Assembly (NCBI GenBank): GCA_964412365.1
Contig: CAYPOI010000001.1
Span: forward strand, 19,005-83,004
Origin: CAMTWZ01 sp964412365
GTDB lineage: Bacteria > Bacteroidota > Rhodothermia > Balneolales > HLUCCA01
DNA: 64,000 nt
Reading direction: 5' to 3'
Shown here piece after piece: positions 43,990 through 53,128 of this stretch. The notes beneath the pieces were generated by a model. The model was not told the DNA's origin. It saw nothing but the letters and a program-made list of their open reading frames with translations, and did no database searches. Numbering within the stretch: the stretch's first letter is position 1; every line of letters starts with the position of its first letter. Both the position numbers and the translations under genes were made by a program.

Positions 43990-44658
43990 ATGCCTTCCCT
44001 TCACAGAGCCACCATCATTCTGCAGAACGATTTCCGGATGGAATTGCGGTCCCGTTTCGGATTGAACAGCGTTTTCGCCTTCGTCGCCTCCGCCCTGTTC
44101 GTGTCTGTTTTCTTGCTAAATGCCCCCGAAATCGGAGCGAAAGCCCAAGCCGGACTCCTGTGGCTGATCCTGCTGTTCGCCGCGCTGTCGTCGCTGTCTC
44201 GAAGCTTCGTTTCCGAGGCCGAACGCCGAACCGATCTATTGCTTCGCTTACATAGCGATGCCTTGGCGGTATTCGTCGGCAAATACTTGTTCAATCTGCT
44301 CTTCACACTGCTTTTTGCAGGCAGCACGGTATTGCTGTTCGTGCTTTTGCTGTCGATCGAACCGAAATCCGCCGGACTCCTTGTCCTCGCCACACTACTG
44401 GGCTCTGCCGGACTCACAGCCGTCACCACCATGATGGCGGCCTTGGTAAGCCACACCACGCAGCGAGGCGCGCTGTTCAGCGTGGTCTGCATGCCGTTGT
44501 TGGTCCCTTTGCTCCTGTTGTCCGGAAAACTCACCTTGGCTGGAATCAGTGGTGGCGACATCACCCTACATCTGAATGAGATCTTCGCATTGGTCGGCTT
44601 CATCGGCGCCATCATGACCGTTTCCGTGCTCTTGTTCGAAACCATTTGGGAATCGTGA
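43990..44658 (+). CDS. ccmB: CcmB-type haem exporter permease
   Basis: The 222-residue protein has six predicted transmembrane helices and the CcmB pattern: N-terminal LQNDFRMELRSR followed by ALFVSVFLL, the FVSEAERRTDLLLRL loop and the LLVPLLLLSGKLTL segment. CcmB is the permease of the CcmAB(CD) transporter for cytochrome c maturation. No ccmA, ccmC or ccmE is nearby in the window. It overlaps the downstream holB start as TGATG. Confidence 0.9.
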   Translation: MPSLHRATIILQNDFRMELRSRFGLNSVFAFVASALFVSVFLLNAPEIGAKAQAGLLWLILLFAALSSLSRSFVSEAERRTDLLLRLHSDALAVFVGKYLFNLLFTLLFAGSTVLLFVLLLSIEPKSAGLLVLATLLGSAGLTAVTTMMAALVSHTTQRGALFSVVCMPLLVPLLLLSGKLTLAGISGGDITLHLNEIFALVGFIGAIMTVSVLLFETIWES

Positions 44659-45842
44659 TGATGGTGATCGGCAAAGACTCCATCCTCGGTCAGGCTCGAG
44701 TGAAAGAGGAATTAGGTCAGATCATCGCCAGCGAACGGGTGTCACATGCGTATCTGTTCACGGGTCCGGTGGGCGTCGGAAAAAAAGCCTTGGCGTTGGC
44801 CTTTGCGGAAGCGTTGAACGGAATCGGGAATCTGAATCCGCCTGGCGAGTATGCCACATCCACGAAAAGCTCGTGGATCAAGCATCCCGACATCCATGTG
44901 TTCATCCCGCTTCCGAGTGTGGTCTCGCAAACGGAATTGCGCGAACGCCTGGCGATGTTGGCGGAAGACCCGTATGCGGTGATCGATTTCGGGTTGCGTC
45001 CGGCGCTTGGCAATGATGCCGACTCGAAAAATCGGAATGCGTTTTACTCGGTGCCCTACTACCAGGAGGAGATCCGACCAAGCATGTTCCTCAAGCCGAA
45101 CGAGGGACGATACACGATCGTGATCATCACCGGCATCGAAAAGATGCAAGAAAAAGTGGCGAACGCCTTCCTAAAATTGTTGGAAGAACCACCAGAGGAT
45201 GTGGTTTTCTTATTGGTGACCGACAATTTCAATCAACTTCTACCCACCATCGTGTCAAGATGCCAGATCTTGCGATGCCAGGCGCTTACAACAGAGGAAA
45301 TCGGCGGAGCGCTTCAACATCGCGATGGACGAACACAAGCCGATGCGGAATATCTCGCCCGTGTGTCGGCTGGAAACTACAGCCTCGCCCGGTTTTATGA
45401 TGTCGACTCGCTTCGAAGCATCCGAAACGAAATCGTGGATTTTCTGCGATCCAGTTATCTGATGGATCCGAAACCGATCTTGGATATCGCCATGAAATGG
45501 TCGTCGCAACACAATTCCGAAGCGCAACAGCAGATTTTGAATTTGTTGGAGATTTTCTTGCGGGATTTATTGCTCTACCGTGCGACTGGCGATGAAACCC
45601 GCATCACCAATCTGGATCAGAAAGAGGTCATCGCCAAATTCGTGGGATCCTTGCAAAATGCCCGAATCGAAGACATGATCTCCGAAATCCATGATGGCCG
45701 CAAGCAATACGCATCGAATGTGAACTCGAAAATATGGTTCACGGTCCTTGCCTTGCGTTATGGCGCCCTCATGCGTGGCAGCGACACGGCCATCACAGAC
45801 GAAACCGCTTGGAAACACCTTCCCGCATCGATATGGGTATGA
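44658..45842 (+). CDS. holB: DNA polymerase III delta-prime subunit
   Basis: This 394-residue clamp-loader subunit has an AAA+ domain with P-loop GPVGVGKK (~35-42), the KLLEEPPEDVVFLLVT sensor region and the SRC motif of delta-prime arginine-finger proteins. It resembles Bacteroidota delta-prime (HPDIHVFIPLP after the P-loop, a long insert), but the CxxCxxC zinc module normally between P-loop and HPD is absent (GNLNPPGEYATSTKSS instead). The ATG at 44658 overlaps the ccmB stop; a second ATG follows directly. It overlaps dapF by 4 nt. Confidence 0.9.
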   Translation: MMVIGKDSILGQARVKEELGQIIASERVSHAYLFTGPVGVGKKALALAFAEALNGIGNLNPPGEYATSTKSSWIKHPDIHVFIPLPSVVSQTELRERLAMLAEDPYAVIDFGLRPALGNDADSKNRNAFYSVPYYQEEIRPSMFLKPNEGRYTIVIITGIEKMQEKVANAFLKLLEEPPEDVVFLLVTDNFNQLLPTIVSRCQILRCQALTTEEIGGALQHRDGRTQADAEYLARVSAGNYSLARFYDVDSLRSIRNEIVDFLRSSYLMDPKPILDIAMKWSSQHNSEAQQQILNLLEIFLRDLLLYRATGDETRITNLDQKEVIAKFVGSLQNARIEDMISEIHDGRKQYASNVNSKIWFTVLALRYGALMRGSDTAITDETAWKHLPASIWV

Positions 45843-46627
45843 TCCGCTTCGTTAAAATGCATGGTGCCGGCAACGATTTCGTGGTAATCGACAACCGGGA
45901 ATCGCGCTTCCGTTTGGATGAGATCATCGCCTTCACGCCACGCCTCTGTGACAGAAGAACCGGCATCGGTGCAGACGGGATTCTGGTGCTGGATGCATCC
46001 CAAAAAGCGGATTTCGCCATGATCTATCGCAATGCCGATGGCAGCGACGCCGGCATGTGCGGCAATGGCGGCCGATGCATCGCCGCGTTCGCCATCTCAA
46101 ACGGGTTTCCTGCCACGCATCGCTTTGAATGCAATTCCCGGGTTTACGAGGCTTCCCAGCACGATCAGAACATCCGATTGTCTTTCCCCGTCACCACGAT
46201 TGTGACCCCCATCGCCGATGGATTCCGCATCGATACCGGCACCGATCATGTCGTGGTTCCGGTCACATCCGCAGAATTACTTGACTCCGCCGCACTCATC
46301 GACCGCGGCCGCACCCTTCGGCACCGGCATAACGCGAATGTGAATTTCGTGTGCGCACGACATAACGAACCAATGGTCGATATCGTGACCTATGAGCGCG
46401 GTGTCGAAGATCTCACGCTGGCTTGCGGAACCGGGGCTTTGGCGGCGGCAACCTGGTGGCATCACGCGTTCGGAAAGAACATCCCATCCCTGAATCAATT
46501 CCCTGTGGTTTCGAAGGGTGGAACGCTGTCAGTCGACCTCGCATTCAATCCTGTATCCCCATCCTACAAGAACTATCATTTAACCGGTCCGGCTATTCGT
46601 GTCTTTGAAGGCGTTATTCATCTGTAG
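45839..46627 (+). CDS. dapF: Diaminopimelate epimerase
   Basis: DapF (262 residues) converts LL- to meso-diaminopimelate for lysine and peptidoglycan synthesis, using two active-site Cys: one in DGSDAGMCGNGGRC and one in LACGTGALAAA. The start KMHGAGNDFVVID near residue 5 is conserved. The ATG at 45839 overlaps the holB stop as ATGA; another ATG two codons upstream is possible. It overlaps the start of the DUF5103 lipoprotein gene by about 29 nt. Confidence 0.96.
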   Translation: MIRFVKMHGAGNDFVVIDNRESRFRLDEIIAFTPRLCDRRTGIGADGILVLDASQKADFAMIYRNADGSDAGMCGNGGRCIAAFAISNGFPATHRFECNSRVYEASQHDQNIRLSFPVTTIVTPIADGFRIDTGTDHVVVPVTSAELLDSAALIDRGRTLRHRHNANVNFVCARHNEPMVDIVTYERGVEDLTLACGTGALAAATWWHHAFGKNIPSLNQFPVVSKGGTLSVDLAFNPVSPSYKNYHLTGPAIRVFEGVIHL

Positions 46628-47801
46628 TTGTCTGATCGCGGCGGGATGCGTCACGCCGGGTCGTGGTCCGTCGTCGAACCGCGTTCCTCCGGTTGTGGCC
46701 AGTGCGGCCTTGGAATCCGGGGCTTCAAACGGTATTCCCATCATCACGCTTCGCGGTGGAAGCCTCACACTTCAGTTCGACGTGTTTCAGGCGGATGTGA
46801 GTTATTACCGCGTGAGCGTGCGGCACATGACCCGTAATTGGTCCGACGGCCCCCTCCTGCCCGGCGTCTACCTTCGTGGTGTTTCGGAGGATGTGGTCTC
46901 GGAGGGTGTTCCATCCACATCCCAGCAGCCGCTGTATACGGCGTACACCTACCGTTTTCCGAACGAAAACATGGGCGTACTGGTCAGTGGAAATTACATG
47001 ATGGATGTGATCGATCCGTATTCCGGCGCCCGAATGCTGTCGTTGCCGTTCATGGTGAGCGAAGATCTTGGAGAAGCGGATTTCAAGGTGGAGGAGCTGT
47101 TTAACCAGCATCCGCAGCATCGAATGGTCCATCAACCCTTTCTTGATTACCATTATCCAGCCGAATTCAGAATGCCGGAATTGGACATCCACGTCGCATT
47201 CGTTCAGAATCGGTGGTGGCAAGAGCAGCAGATGTCCACCATCATGGATCAATCGCAAGACGGCACCCTCAGCTACCATCTGACACGCGAAGATTCCTTT
47301 ATTGGTTCGCTGGATGTGTATTCGTACACCTTGACGGATGTGGGTCGACTCACAACGGATGTGGTTCGGGCGGATGTAGGCACGGCAACCCCATCCGTCG
47401 TAAAAAATCCGGATGTGGATGGTCTCACTCGGCCGATTGTCTCGGCTTGGGTCAATTCCCCATCACCACGACGATCCCGCGATGCGAGATATGGTCAGGT
47501 GACGTTCCAATTCGAGACCACTCGTGCCCAAACACCGATGTACCTGGCGGGCACCTTCAACAACTGGCGCCCACGGGCGGAAGATCGGTTGTGGTTTGAC
47601 AACGCATCGGGCTACTGGGTCAACACACGTTTACTGAAAGAAGGCACCCATCGGTACTCCTATGTCACGGAAACAGACCGATATGCCTATTCCAGTGTGA
47701 TGGCAGGCACGGCTCAAGAATACACGGCGTTGGTATACATGTTCGATCCTGGAAGCCGGTACGACCGACTCCTGAAGACCGTGACTCGAAACACCCGTTA
47801 G
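46599..47801 (+). CDS. DUF5103 / type IX secretion plug-type lipoprotein
   Basis: The 400-residue precursor has a lipobox (LIAAGC, Cys17). Residues ~45-290 match DUF5103, the domain of the plug protein of the F. johnsoniae type IX translocon (YRFPNENMGVLVSGNYMMDVIDP and the following strands). A C-terminal AMPK-CBM/E-set module starts near 300 (MYLAGTFNNWRP). The start is a GTG at 46599 inside dapF; a TTG two codons later is the only alternative before the lipobox. No other type IX component is in the window. It converges on the outer-membrane protease gene with a 4-nt TTAG overlap. Confidence 0.83.
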   Translation: MSLKALFICSCLIAAGCVTPGRGPSSNRVPPVVASAALESGASNGIPIITLRGGSLTLQFDVFQADVSYYRVSVRHMTRNWSDGPLLPGVYLRGVSEDVVSEGVPSTSQQPLYTAYTYRFPNENMGVLVSGNYMMDVIDPYSGARMLSLPFMVSEDLGEADFKVEELFNQHPQHRMVHQPFLDYHYPAEFRMPELDIHVAFVQNRWWQEQQMSTIMDQSQDGTLSYHLTREDSFIGSLDVYSYTLTDVGRLTTDVVRADVGTATPSVVKNPDVDGLTRPIVSAWVNSPSPRRSRDARYGQVTFQFETTRAQTPMYLAGTFNNWRPRAEDRLWFDNASGYWVNTRLLKEGTHRYSYVTETDRYAYSSVMAGTAQEYTALVYMFDPGSRYDRLLKTVTRNTR

Positions 47802-50800
47802 TAATCGACGCCGATGCTGATGTAATCGTATCGCTTACCGAAGCCGTTCTTGCCATATTCCCATCCGAAATCAAATCGGAGCGGAATGCCCAGCAAGATG
47901 GTTCGAAGTCCGAAACCGGCGCCGACAAGGGTTTCCTGTGCTTGAACAGAGCCTGTTCTCGTGCTCCAGGCCTGACCCACATCCACAAACGCCGCTCCGG
48001 TGATGTTGTACAACGGAATCAGGGGAATCGGACCAGGGAGTAACGCTGCGATCAGCGGGAATCGGAATTCCGCATTAAACAATGCGAAGCGATCACCGAT
48101 GGTGGAGCTGTACACGTGTCCGCGCATCGGCAAGGCAGGAAGCGTGAAGAAAATATCTTCGAGCCGGTCGATGGGGATTTCGTTCTGCCATTGGTAATTG
48201 ATCCAGTTTTCCATTCCGCCCAAATAGAAGTTCTGCTTATCCCTTCCCAATGAAATCGCTCCCGATCCACGAAGAGCGATGGTGTAATAACCGTTTGCAC
48301 CCAATGGAATGTAATAACGCGCATCCGTCATAAGGGATGCGAATGTGAGCACATCCTTCCCAAGCGGCGGACTCCCGGTGAGGGATACGGCCACTCTCGA
48401 CCCGCTGACCGGCGTGATAAAGCCCGGTTGAGTGAAATCACGCGTGTAGGTCAAGGATGGATACACGAAGTAGCGCTTATCGTTCACTCGTGGCTGAAAG
48501 GGATCCAGACTGGACACATCCTGACTGATGGTGATGAAGCTCGCTCCGTAATCAATCCGCTCGAACTTGTTCAATGGGTAGGAGAACGAGGGTCCGCCAC
48601 CATAAAACCGATACCGGACCAAATCTCCGTTGAAGGTTTGGAAATTCCTCGAGGTGTGGAAGTAATTCAAGGTGAAATTCGTCCGATTCTTGAAGTAACC
48701 ATAACTGAGCGCATAGTCACTATTTCGAAGATCGAAGACCAGGTTAGACGCGAAGTAGAGCTGATGATCTCCTAACAGGTCACTGAATACGACTTGTGAC
48801 AATGCGAACACACCGTAACCGGTAGAAAGCGACCCACCCGCATAACTGAAATCGGGCGTGAAATTCAGACGGTATTTGCGAGGCACGAAACGCCCGTCTT
48901 CCAATCGGCTGTCGGTCGGTGAGAAAATGTCTTCGAGAAGGACTTCGCCTGTCACAGGGTCTTCCAAGTCGCCGAACTGGTAGTTTCGAAAATCGATCAC
49001 ATCTGGATCATCAGGGGCTTCCGGTACGGTTTCGGTTTCTACCGGCGTTTCGGGCTCTCCATTCACCACTTCTTCGGCATAACCGATCGCGGGGACCCGG
49101 CGGGAATCCGATGTGGTCATCCTGGACGCGGCCCACAAATTGGGTTCCAATGGCACGGTTTTCACACGGTTCAACGGATTCTGCAATAGAAACACATCCA
49201 GATAGCCTCCATTGATGGAGTTGATGGCGATTTTGCTGGCATCGGCGGTCACCGACATCTGCATCACACCACTGATCAGATCCGTGACGGGTGAGCTTTC
49301 CCGCGTTTGCAGATCCATCACATAAATGTTCTGGATTCCGTTCTGATCGGAGATGAAGAACAGTTTGCCTCCGGCTGTTTCAATCGGGCGCATTTCAGAC
49401 CAGTCGGATGTCATGGTGAGGCGGTCTGCCCTCGCGGTTCCGAGTCTCACCGAATAGAGGTCGGTCTGGTTCATGTCCGGCTGAAGCAATTGATTGAAGC
49501 CTACCTTGTGCGTGTTCAAGGCCGTCTTGTCGCCACGATCCGATGCGAAATAAACGGATTGCGAATCCATCGACCAGTACGGATCGCTATCACTGAAAAT
49601 GTCGTTGGTCAGATTCATCAACGTATTGTCCTTAAGGTTGTAGACATAGATGTCCACAAACGGACCATTGCTGCCTTGGAAGGCGATTTTGTCCCCATCC
49701 GGCGACCATGACACCGATCCGATGGAATTCAGATCCGGAAACCGAAGTTTCTTGGATTTCCCTGAGCGGTATTCAACAATGGCGATGTCGTGCTTGCCAT
49801 CGGAACGAGTGGAAAGAGCGAGTTGGGAGCCATCCGGCGACCAGCTCAGATTCGGACGTAAGATGTTCAGCTCTTCAAAGTCGACATTGTCCTCCCCTTT
49901 GATCAAGGTTTTCAGCACGCGGCCATCGATCGCGGAGATCACAACCACATCAAAATATCCTCGCTTGTTCGTGATGAGCGCGATGCGGTCGCCTTGCGGT
50001 GTGATGGACGGACTCGTGTTATAGGATCCCGCGATTTCCCGCTTCGTGATGTGCTGGGTGATTTCGCGAAGGCTTTCCCGATTCGTGATTTCAGGCCAGT
50101 AGCGCCGGCGAAGCCATTCCTGCCAGTTCTCGGAAAGTTGTTCCAAATCCATCCCCAACGAAAGGCGCATCCCCTGTTCCACGCTTCGTGTGTCTTTGAT
50201 CCGTGCCAACATTTCGGCGATCTTCTCACGTCCATACACTTCAGTGATGTAGAACCACATCGACTGTCCACCACGGTATGCGAAATATCCCTGCAAATAG
50301 GGTATCGGAGGAAGGTAGGTGTTCATCACCGCATCGCGGATGAACATATCGGTGTTCGTGTCCCAACCCAAAGCCGTGAATTCAGCCAAACCTTCTTCAA
50401 ACCATAATGGGAATACCAATTGGATGTTGTTGCTGATGATGGATTGAAGCGAGCCGCCATAGAACATGTCATTGAACACCGCATGCACCAACTCGTGATG
50501 CAGAGTGCGACGAAAATCGCTGTAGTCCCCTTGAAACGGTAGTGTGATGCGGTTCTTGTACTTATCCGTCACACCGCCGATACCTTGCACGTCATCCGGC
50601 AACGGAACGACGTTCGTCTGACTGAATTCACCATGCGAGGCGTAGATGATGACCTGGATGCGGTCAGCAATTTCATGATCAAAATCGGTTTTCAGTTGCT
50701 TGTAAGCCGCTTCCAAACTATACGCGCTGAATTCAGCCAGATAATAGTTTTTCGAGTCATAGTAGTAGACATCGAAATGATCCGATTGGATGTAGCGCCA

Positions 50801-50917
50801 ATCGAATTGGGAGTACTGCACTCGGTTCTTTCCGTAAGAAAAGAACTGTGCGTGCGCGGACCCGATAGGCAGCAATAGAGCTGCAAGCAGTAGGAAAACA
50901 GACGTTGATTTCATCAT
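47798..50917 (-). CDS. Outer-membrane protein: MA-type metalloprotease, beta-propeller and Omp85-like barrel
   Basis: The 1039-residue protein has a signal peptide (cleavage near AHAQ), a peptidase MA-like gluzincin domain (~30-280) with zinc motif HELVH near residue 141 and a downstream FEEGLAEF glutamate, a PD40/TolB-like propeller (~290-600; repeated SPDG blades), an acidic linker with ETPVETETVPEAPDDPD, and a C-terminal barrel (~690-1039) ending GVDY with MRGHVYSSTIGDRFALFNAEFRFPL, as in BamA/TamA surface antigens. No POTRA domain is evident. It is last in the operon with tamB and rnr, 10 nt after rnr, so a role in export or outer-membrane assembly is plausible. Confidence 0.85.
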   Translation of the reverse strand: MMKSTSVFLLLAALLLPIGSAHAQFFSYGKNRVQYSQFDWRYIQSDHFDVYYYDSKNYYLAEFSAYSLEAAYKQLKTDFDHEIADRIQVIIYASHGEFSQTNVVPLPDDVQGIGGVTDKYKNRITLPFQGDYSDFRRTLHHELVHAVFNDMFYGGSLQSIISNNIQLVFPLWFEEGLAEFTALGWDTNTDMFIRDAVMNTYLPPIPYLQGYFAYRGGQSMWFYITEVYGREKIAEMLARIKDTRSVEQGMRLSLGMDLEQLSENWQEWLRRRYWPEITNRESLREITQHITKREIAGSYNTSPSITPQGDRIALITNKRGYFDVVVISAIDGRVLKTLIKGEDNVDFEELNILRPNLSWSPDGSQLALSTRSDGKHDIAIVEYRSGKSKKLRFPDLNSIGSVSWSPDGDKIAFQGSNGPFVDIYVYNLKDNTLMNLTNDIFSDSDPYWSMDSQSVYFASDRGDKTALNTHKVGFNQLLQPDMNQTDLYSVRLGTARADRLTMTSDWSEMRPIETAGGKLFFISDQNGIQNIYVMDLQTRESSPVTDLISGVMQMSVTADASKIAINSINGGYLDVFLLQNPLNRVKTVPLEPNLWAASRMTTSDSRRVPAIGYAEEVVNGEPETPVETETVPEAPDDPDVIDFRNYQFGDLEDPVTGEVLLEDIFSPTDSRLEDGRFVPRKYRLNFTPDFSYAGGSLSTGYGVFALSQVVFSDLLGDHQLYFASNLVFDLRNSDYALSYGYFKNRTNFTLNYFHTSRNFQTFNGDLVRYRFYGGGPSFSYPLNKFERIDYGASFITISQDVSSLDPFQPRVNDKRYFVYPSLTYTRDFTQPGFITPVSGSRVAVSLTGSPPLGKDVLTFASLMTDARYYIPLGANGYYTIALRGSGAISLGRDKQNFYLGGMENWINYQWQNEIPIDRLEDIFFTLPALPMRGHVYSSTIGDRFALFNAEFRFPLIAALLPGPIPLIPLYNITGAAFVDVGQAWSTRTGSVQAQETLVGAGFGLRTILLGIPLRFDFGWEYGKNGFGKRYDYISIGVDY

Positions 50918-50927
50918 AGGGAGTATA

Positions 50928-53120
50928 TCACGATTTTCGTCGAGGGCGTTCGCGTCTCACATCTTGATGTGAGGGAGCCGCCAATTTCAAGTCAACGGTT
51001 CTGGAGGCCAAGTTCGTTTCCACAACCGTCACAGTCACTTCATCGCCGAGTTGGAATTTTCGTCCCTTGCGCCGGCCATACAGCATGTGACGTTGGTCAT
51101 CATACACATAATAGTCGTCTTCCATGGTGCGAACCGGTACCATTCCGTCGCAATAAATGGCTTTCATGTTCACGAACAAGCCTTTTTCGATGACACCAGT
51201 GATGACGCCCTCAAAGGTCTCCCCAATCCGCTCTGACAGATATTCCACTTGTTTCTGCTTGACCGATTCTCGTTCGGCGGTCGATGCCATTTTTTCGCGC
51301 TCAGAGCAATGCAGACCCAGATCTTCCAATTCCGGATAACGGTACCCTGGAAGCTTGCTCGCATACAATTTCAGCAAGCGGTGCACGACCACATCCGGAT
51401 AGCGGCGGATCGGACTCGTGAAGTGGGAGTAATGCTTGAATCCAAGTCCGAAGTGACCAATATTTTTCGGCGAATACACCGCTTTGGCCATGGATCGTAG
51501 CACCAATTCCTGGATCGCGTTTTGTAAGGGATGTCCCTTGATGTCGGCCAGCAACTGGTTGATCTGCTTCGGATTCACCGTGTCTTCCGTGATCTGGAAC
51601 TGGATGCCCAACGGACGCACATTCTCCGCGATGTTCAGCAACTTCTCGGCATTCGGCCGGTCGTGTACGCGATAAAAGAACGGAAAGGAATCTTTTCCTT
51701 TTTTGGATGAGGCTTCGCGTAACGTTTCCACATGCCAAGCCACGGTTTTGTTCGCCATCAGCATGCATTCTTCCACCAAGCGATGCGCATCAAGACGTTC
51801 TTTGACGATCACTTCAAGTGGTTTTCCGGCCGCATCCAGCTTGAATCGGGGTTCAGGTGTGTCCAAATCCACCGATCCCTCACGGAACCGTTTCGCAGTG
51901 AGCATTTTGCTGAGGGTATGAAGGTGGCGGATGTCTTCTTCCAACCAGTGCTTTCCTCCATCGATTACTTCCTGAACCTGCTCGTAGGTGAAGCGCTGCA
52001 CCGATCGGATCACGGTTTCTTCGATCTTGTAACTCACCACTTTTCCTTTCGGGGTGATTTCCATGAAGCAGGAATAGGTGAGCTTGTCTTCATCCGGACG
52101 AAGCGAACACACGCCATTACTAAGCGATTCGGGCAACATTGGAATCACACGGTCTACCAGATACACGCTGGTCCCGCGGGCATGAGCTTCGCGGTCGAGC
52201 ACAGTTTCTTGGCGCAGATAATAGGTCACATCCGCGATATGAACGCCCAATTCATAGTTTCCATCCGCATTCACCGCGATATTCAGGGCATCGTCAAAAT
52301 CCTTCGCATCGTATGGATCGATGGTGAAAATGCGTTCTTTCCGCATGTCCAAGCGCCGAGCGATTTCCTTATCGGGGATATCCAATGCGATTTTCTCCGC
52401 ATAGGCTTCCACATCCGCAGGAAAATTCCCTTCGATCTGGTTTTCAGCCAATATGGATAGCATCGTGGCTTCATGTGTTCCGGCTTTGCCCAATACTTGA
52501 ATCACTTCGGCTTGGGGAAGGGCTTTTGGATGGATCCAATCCAGCAATCGGAAGGTCACATTGTCGCCGTCTTCGGCATTCATGGTCTGGTCGGGATGCA
52601 CAAAAAACTCGGTATCGGCGATGCCTTCATTCGGTTCGATGTAGCAAACCCCTTTGGCTCGAACCATGGTGCCCACCATCAATCGTCCGCTGCGCTCACG
52701 AACTTCGATCACGGCACCTTCGAACCGGCCTTGGTCTTTGCCTAAGATTTTGATGCGGACTTTATCTCCTGGCAATGCCGTCAACATTTTTTTGCGGGGG
52801 ATGCGGATGTCGTCCGGATATCCGGAGACCGACACGAACCCCACGCCATGCCGGTTCACATCCATGAATCCTTCCAAATGACTTGCCACAGGCGCTTCAG
52901 GATCCACTTCGAGACGACGGATTTGTCCGGATGCGTTCAGTTTGATGACTTTCCGTTCCGATAAGGTGAGCAGCATTTTTTGAAGCCGCTTCCGCTCTCT
53001 AGGTGCGGTCATTTGCAAGGCTCCGGCAATCAGTTCCTGAGGAACAAAGGTATCCGGGTTATGATCGAGCAACTCCAAAATGAGATGCTCAAGGTCGTTC
53101 TGTTTCTTTTTCTTTCCCAT
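50928..53120 (-). CDS. rnr: Ribonuclease R
   Basis: RNase R (730 residues) is a processive 3'-5' exoribonuclease that degrades structured and non-stop RNAs. It has an N-terminal winged-helix region, cold-shock domains (~70-230), the RNB catalytic block with IDPYDAKDFDDALN (metal-binding aspartates) and a C-terminal S1 domain followed by a basic tail. Its operon contains rqcH, whose product acts on the peptide side of stalled ribosomes. It lies 8 nt after tamB. Confidence 0.95.
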   Translation of the reverse strand: MGKKKKQNDLEHLILELLDHNPDTFVPQELIAGALQMTAPRERKRLQKMLLTLSERKVIKLNASGQIRRLEVDPEAPVASHLEGFMDVNRHGVGFVSVSGYPDDIRIPRKKMLTALPGDKVRIKILGKDQGRFEGAVIEVRERSGRLMVGTMVRAKGVCYIEPNEGIADTEFFVHPDQTMNAEDGDNVTFRLLDWIHPKALPQAEVIQVLGKAGTHEATMLSILAENQIEGNFPADVEAYAEKIALDIPDKEIARRLDMRKERIFTIDPYDAKDFDDALNIAVNADGNYELGVHIADVTYYLRQETVLDREAHARGTSVYLVDRVIPMLPESLSNGVCSLRPDEDKLTYSCFMEITPKGKVVSYKIEETVIRSVQRFTYEQVQEVIDGGKHWLEEDIRHLHTLSKMLTAKRFREGSVDLDTPEPRFKLDAAGKPLEVIVKERLDAHRLVEECMLMANKTVAWHVETLREASSKKGKDSFPFFYRVHDRPNAEKLLNIAENVRPLGIQFQITEDTVNPKQINQLLADIKGHPLQNAIQELVLRSMAKAVYSPKNIGHFGLGFKHYSHFTSPIRRYPDVVVHRLLKLYASKLPGYRYPELEDLGLHCSEREKMASTAERESVKQKQVEYLSERIGETFEGVITGVIEKGLFVNMKAIYCDGMVPVRTMEDDYYVYDDQRHMLYGRRKGRKFQLGDEVTVTVVETNLASRTVDLKLAAPSHQDVRRERPRRKS

Positions 53121-53128
53121 AATAATAC

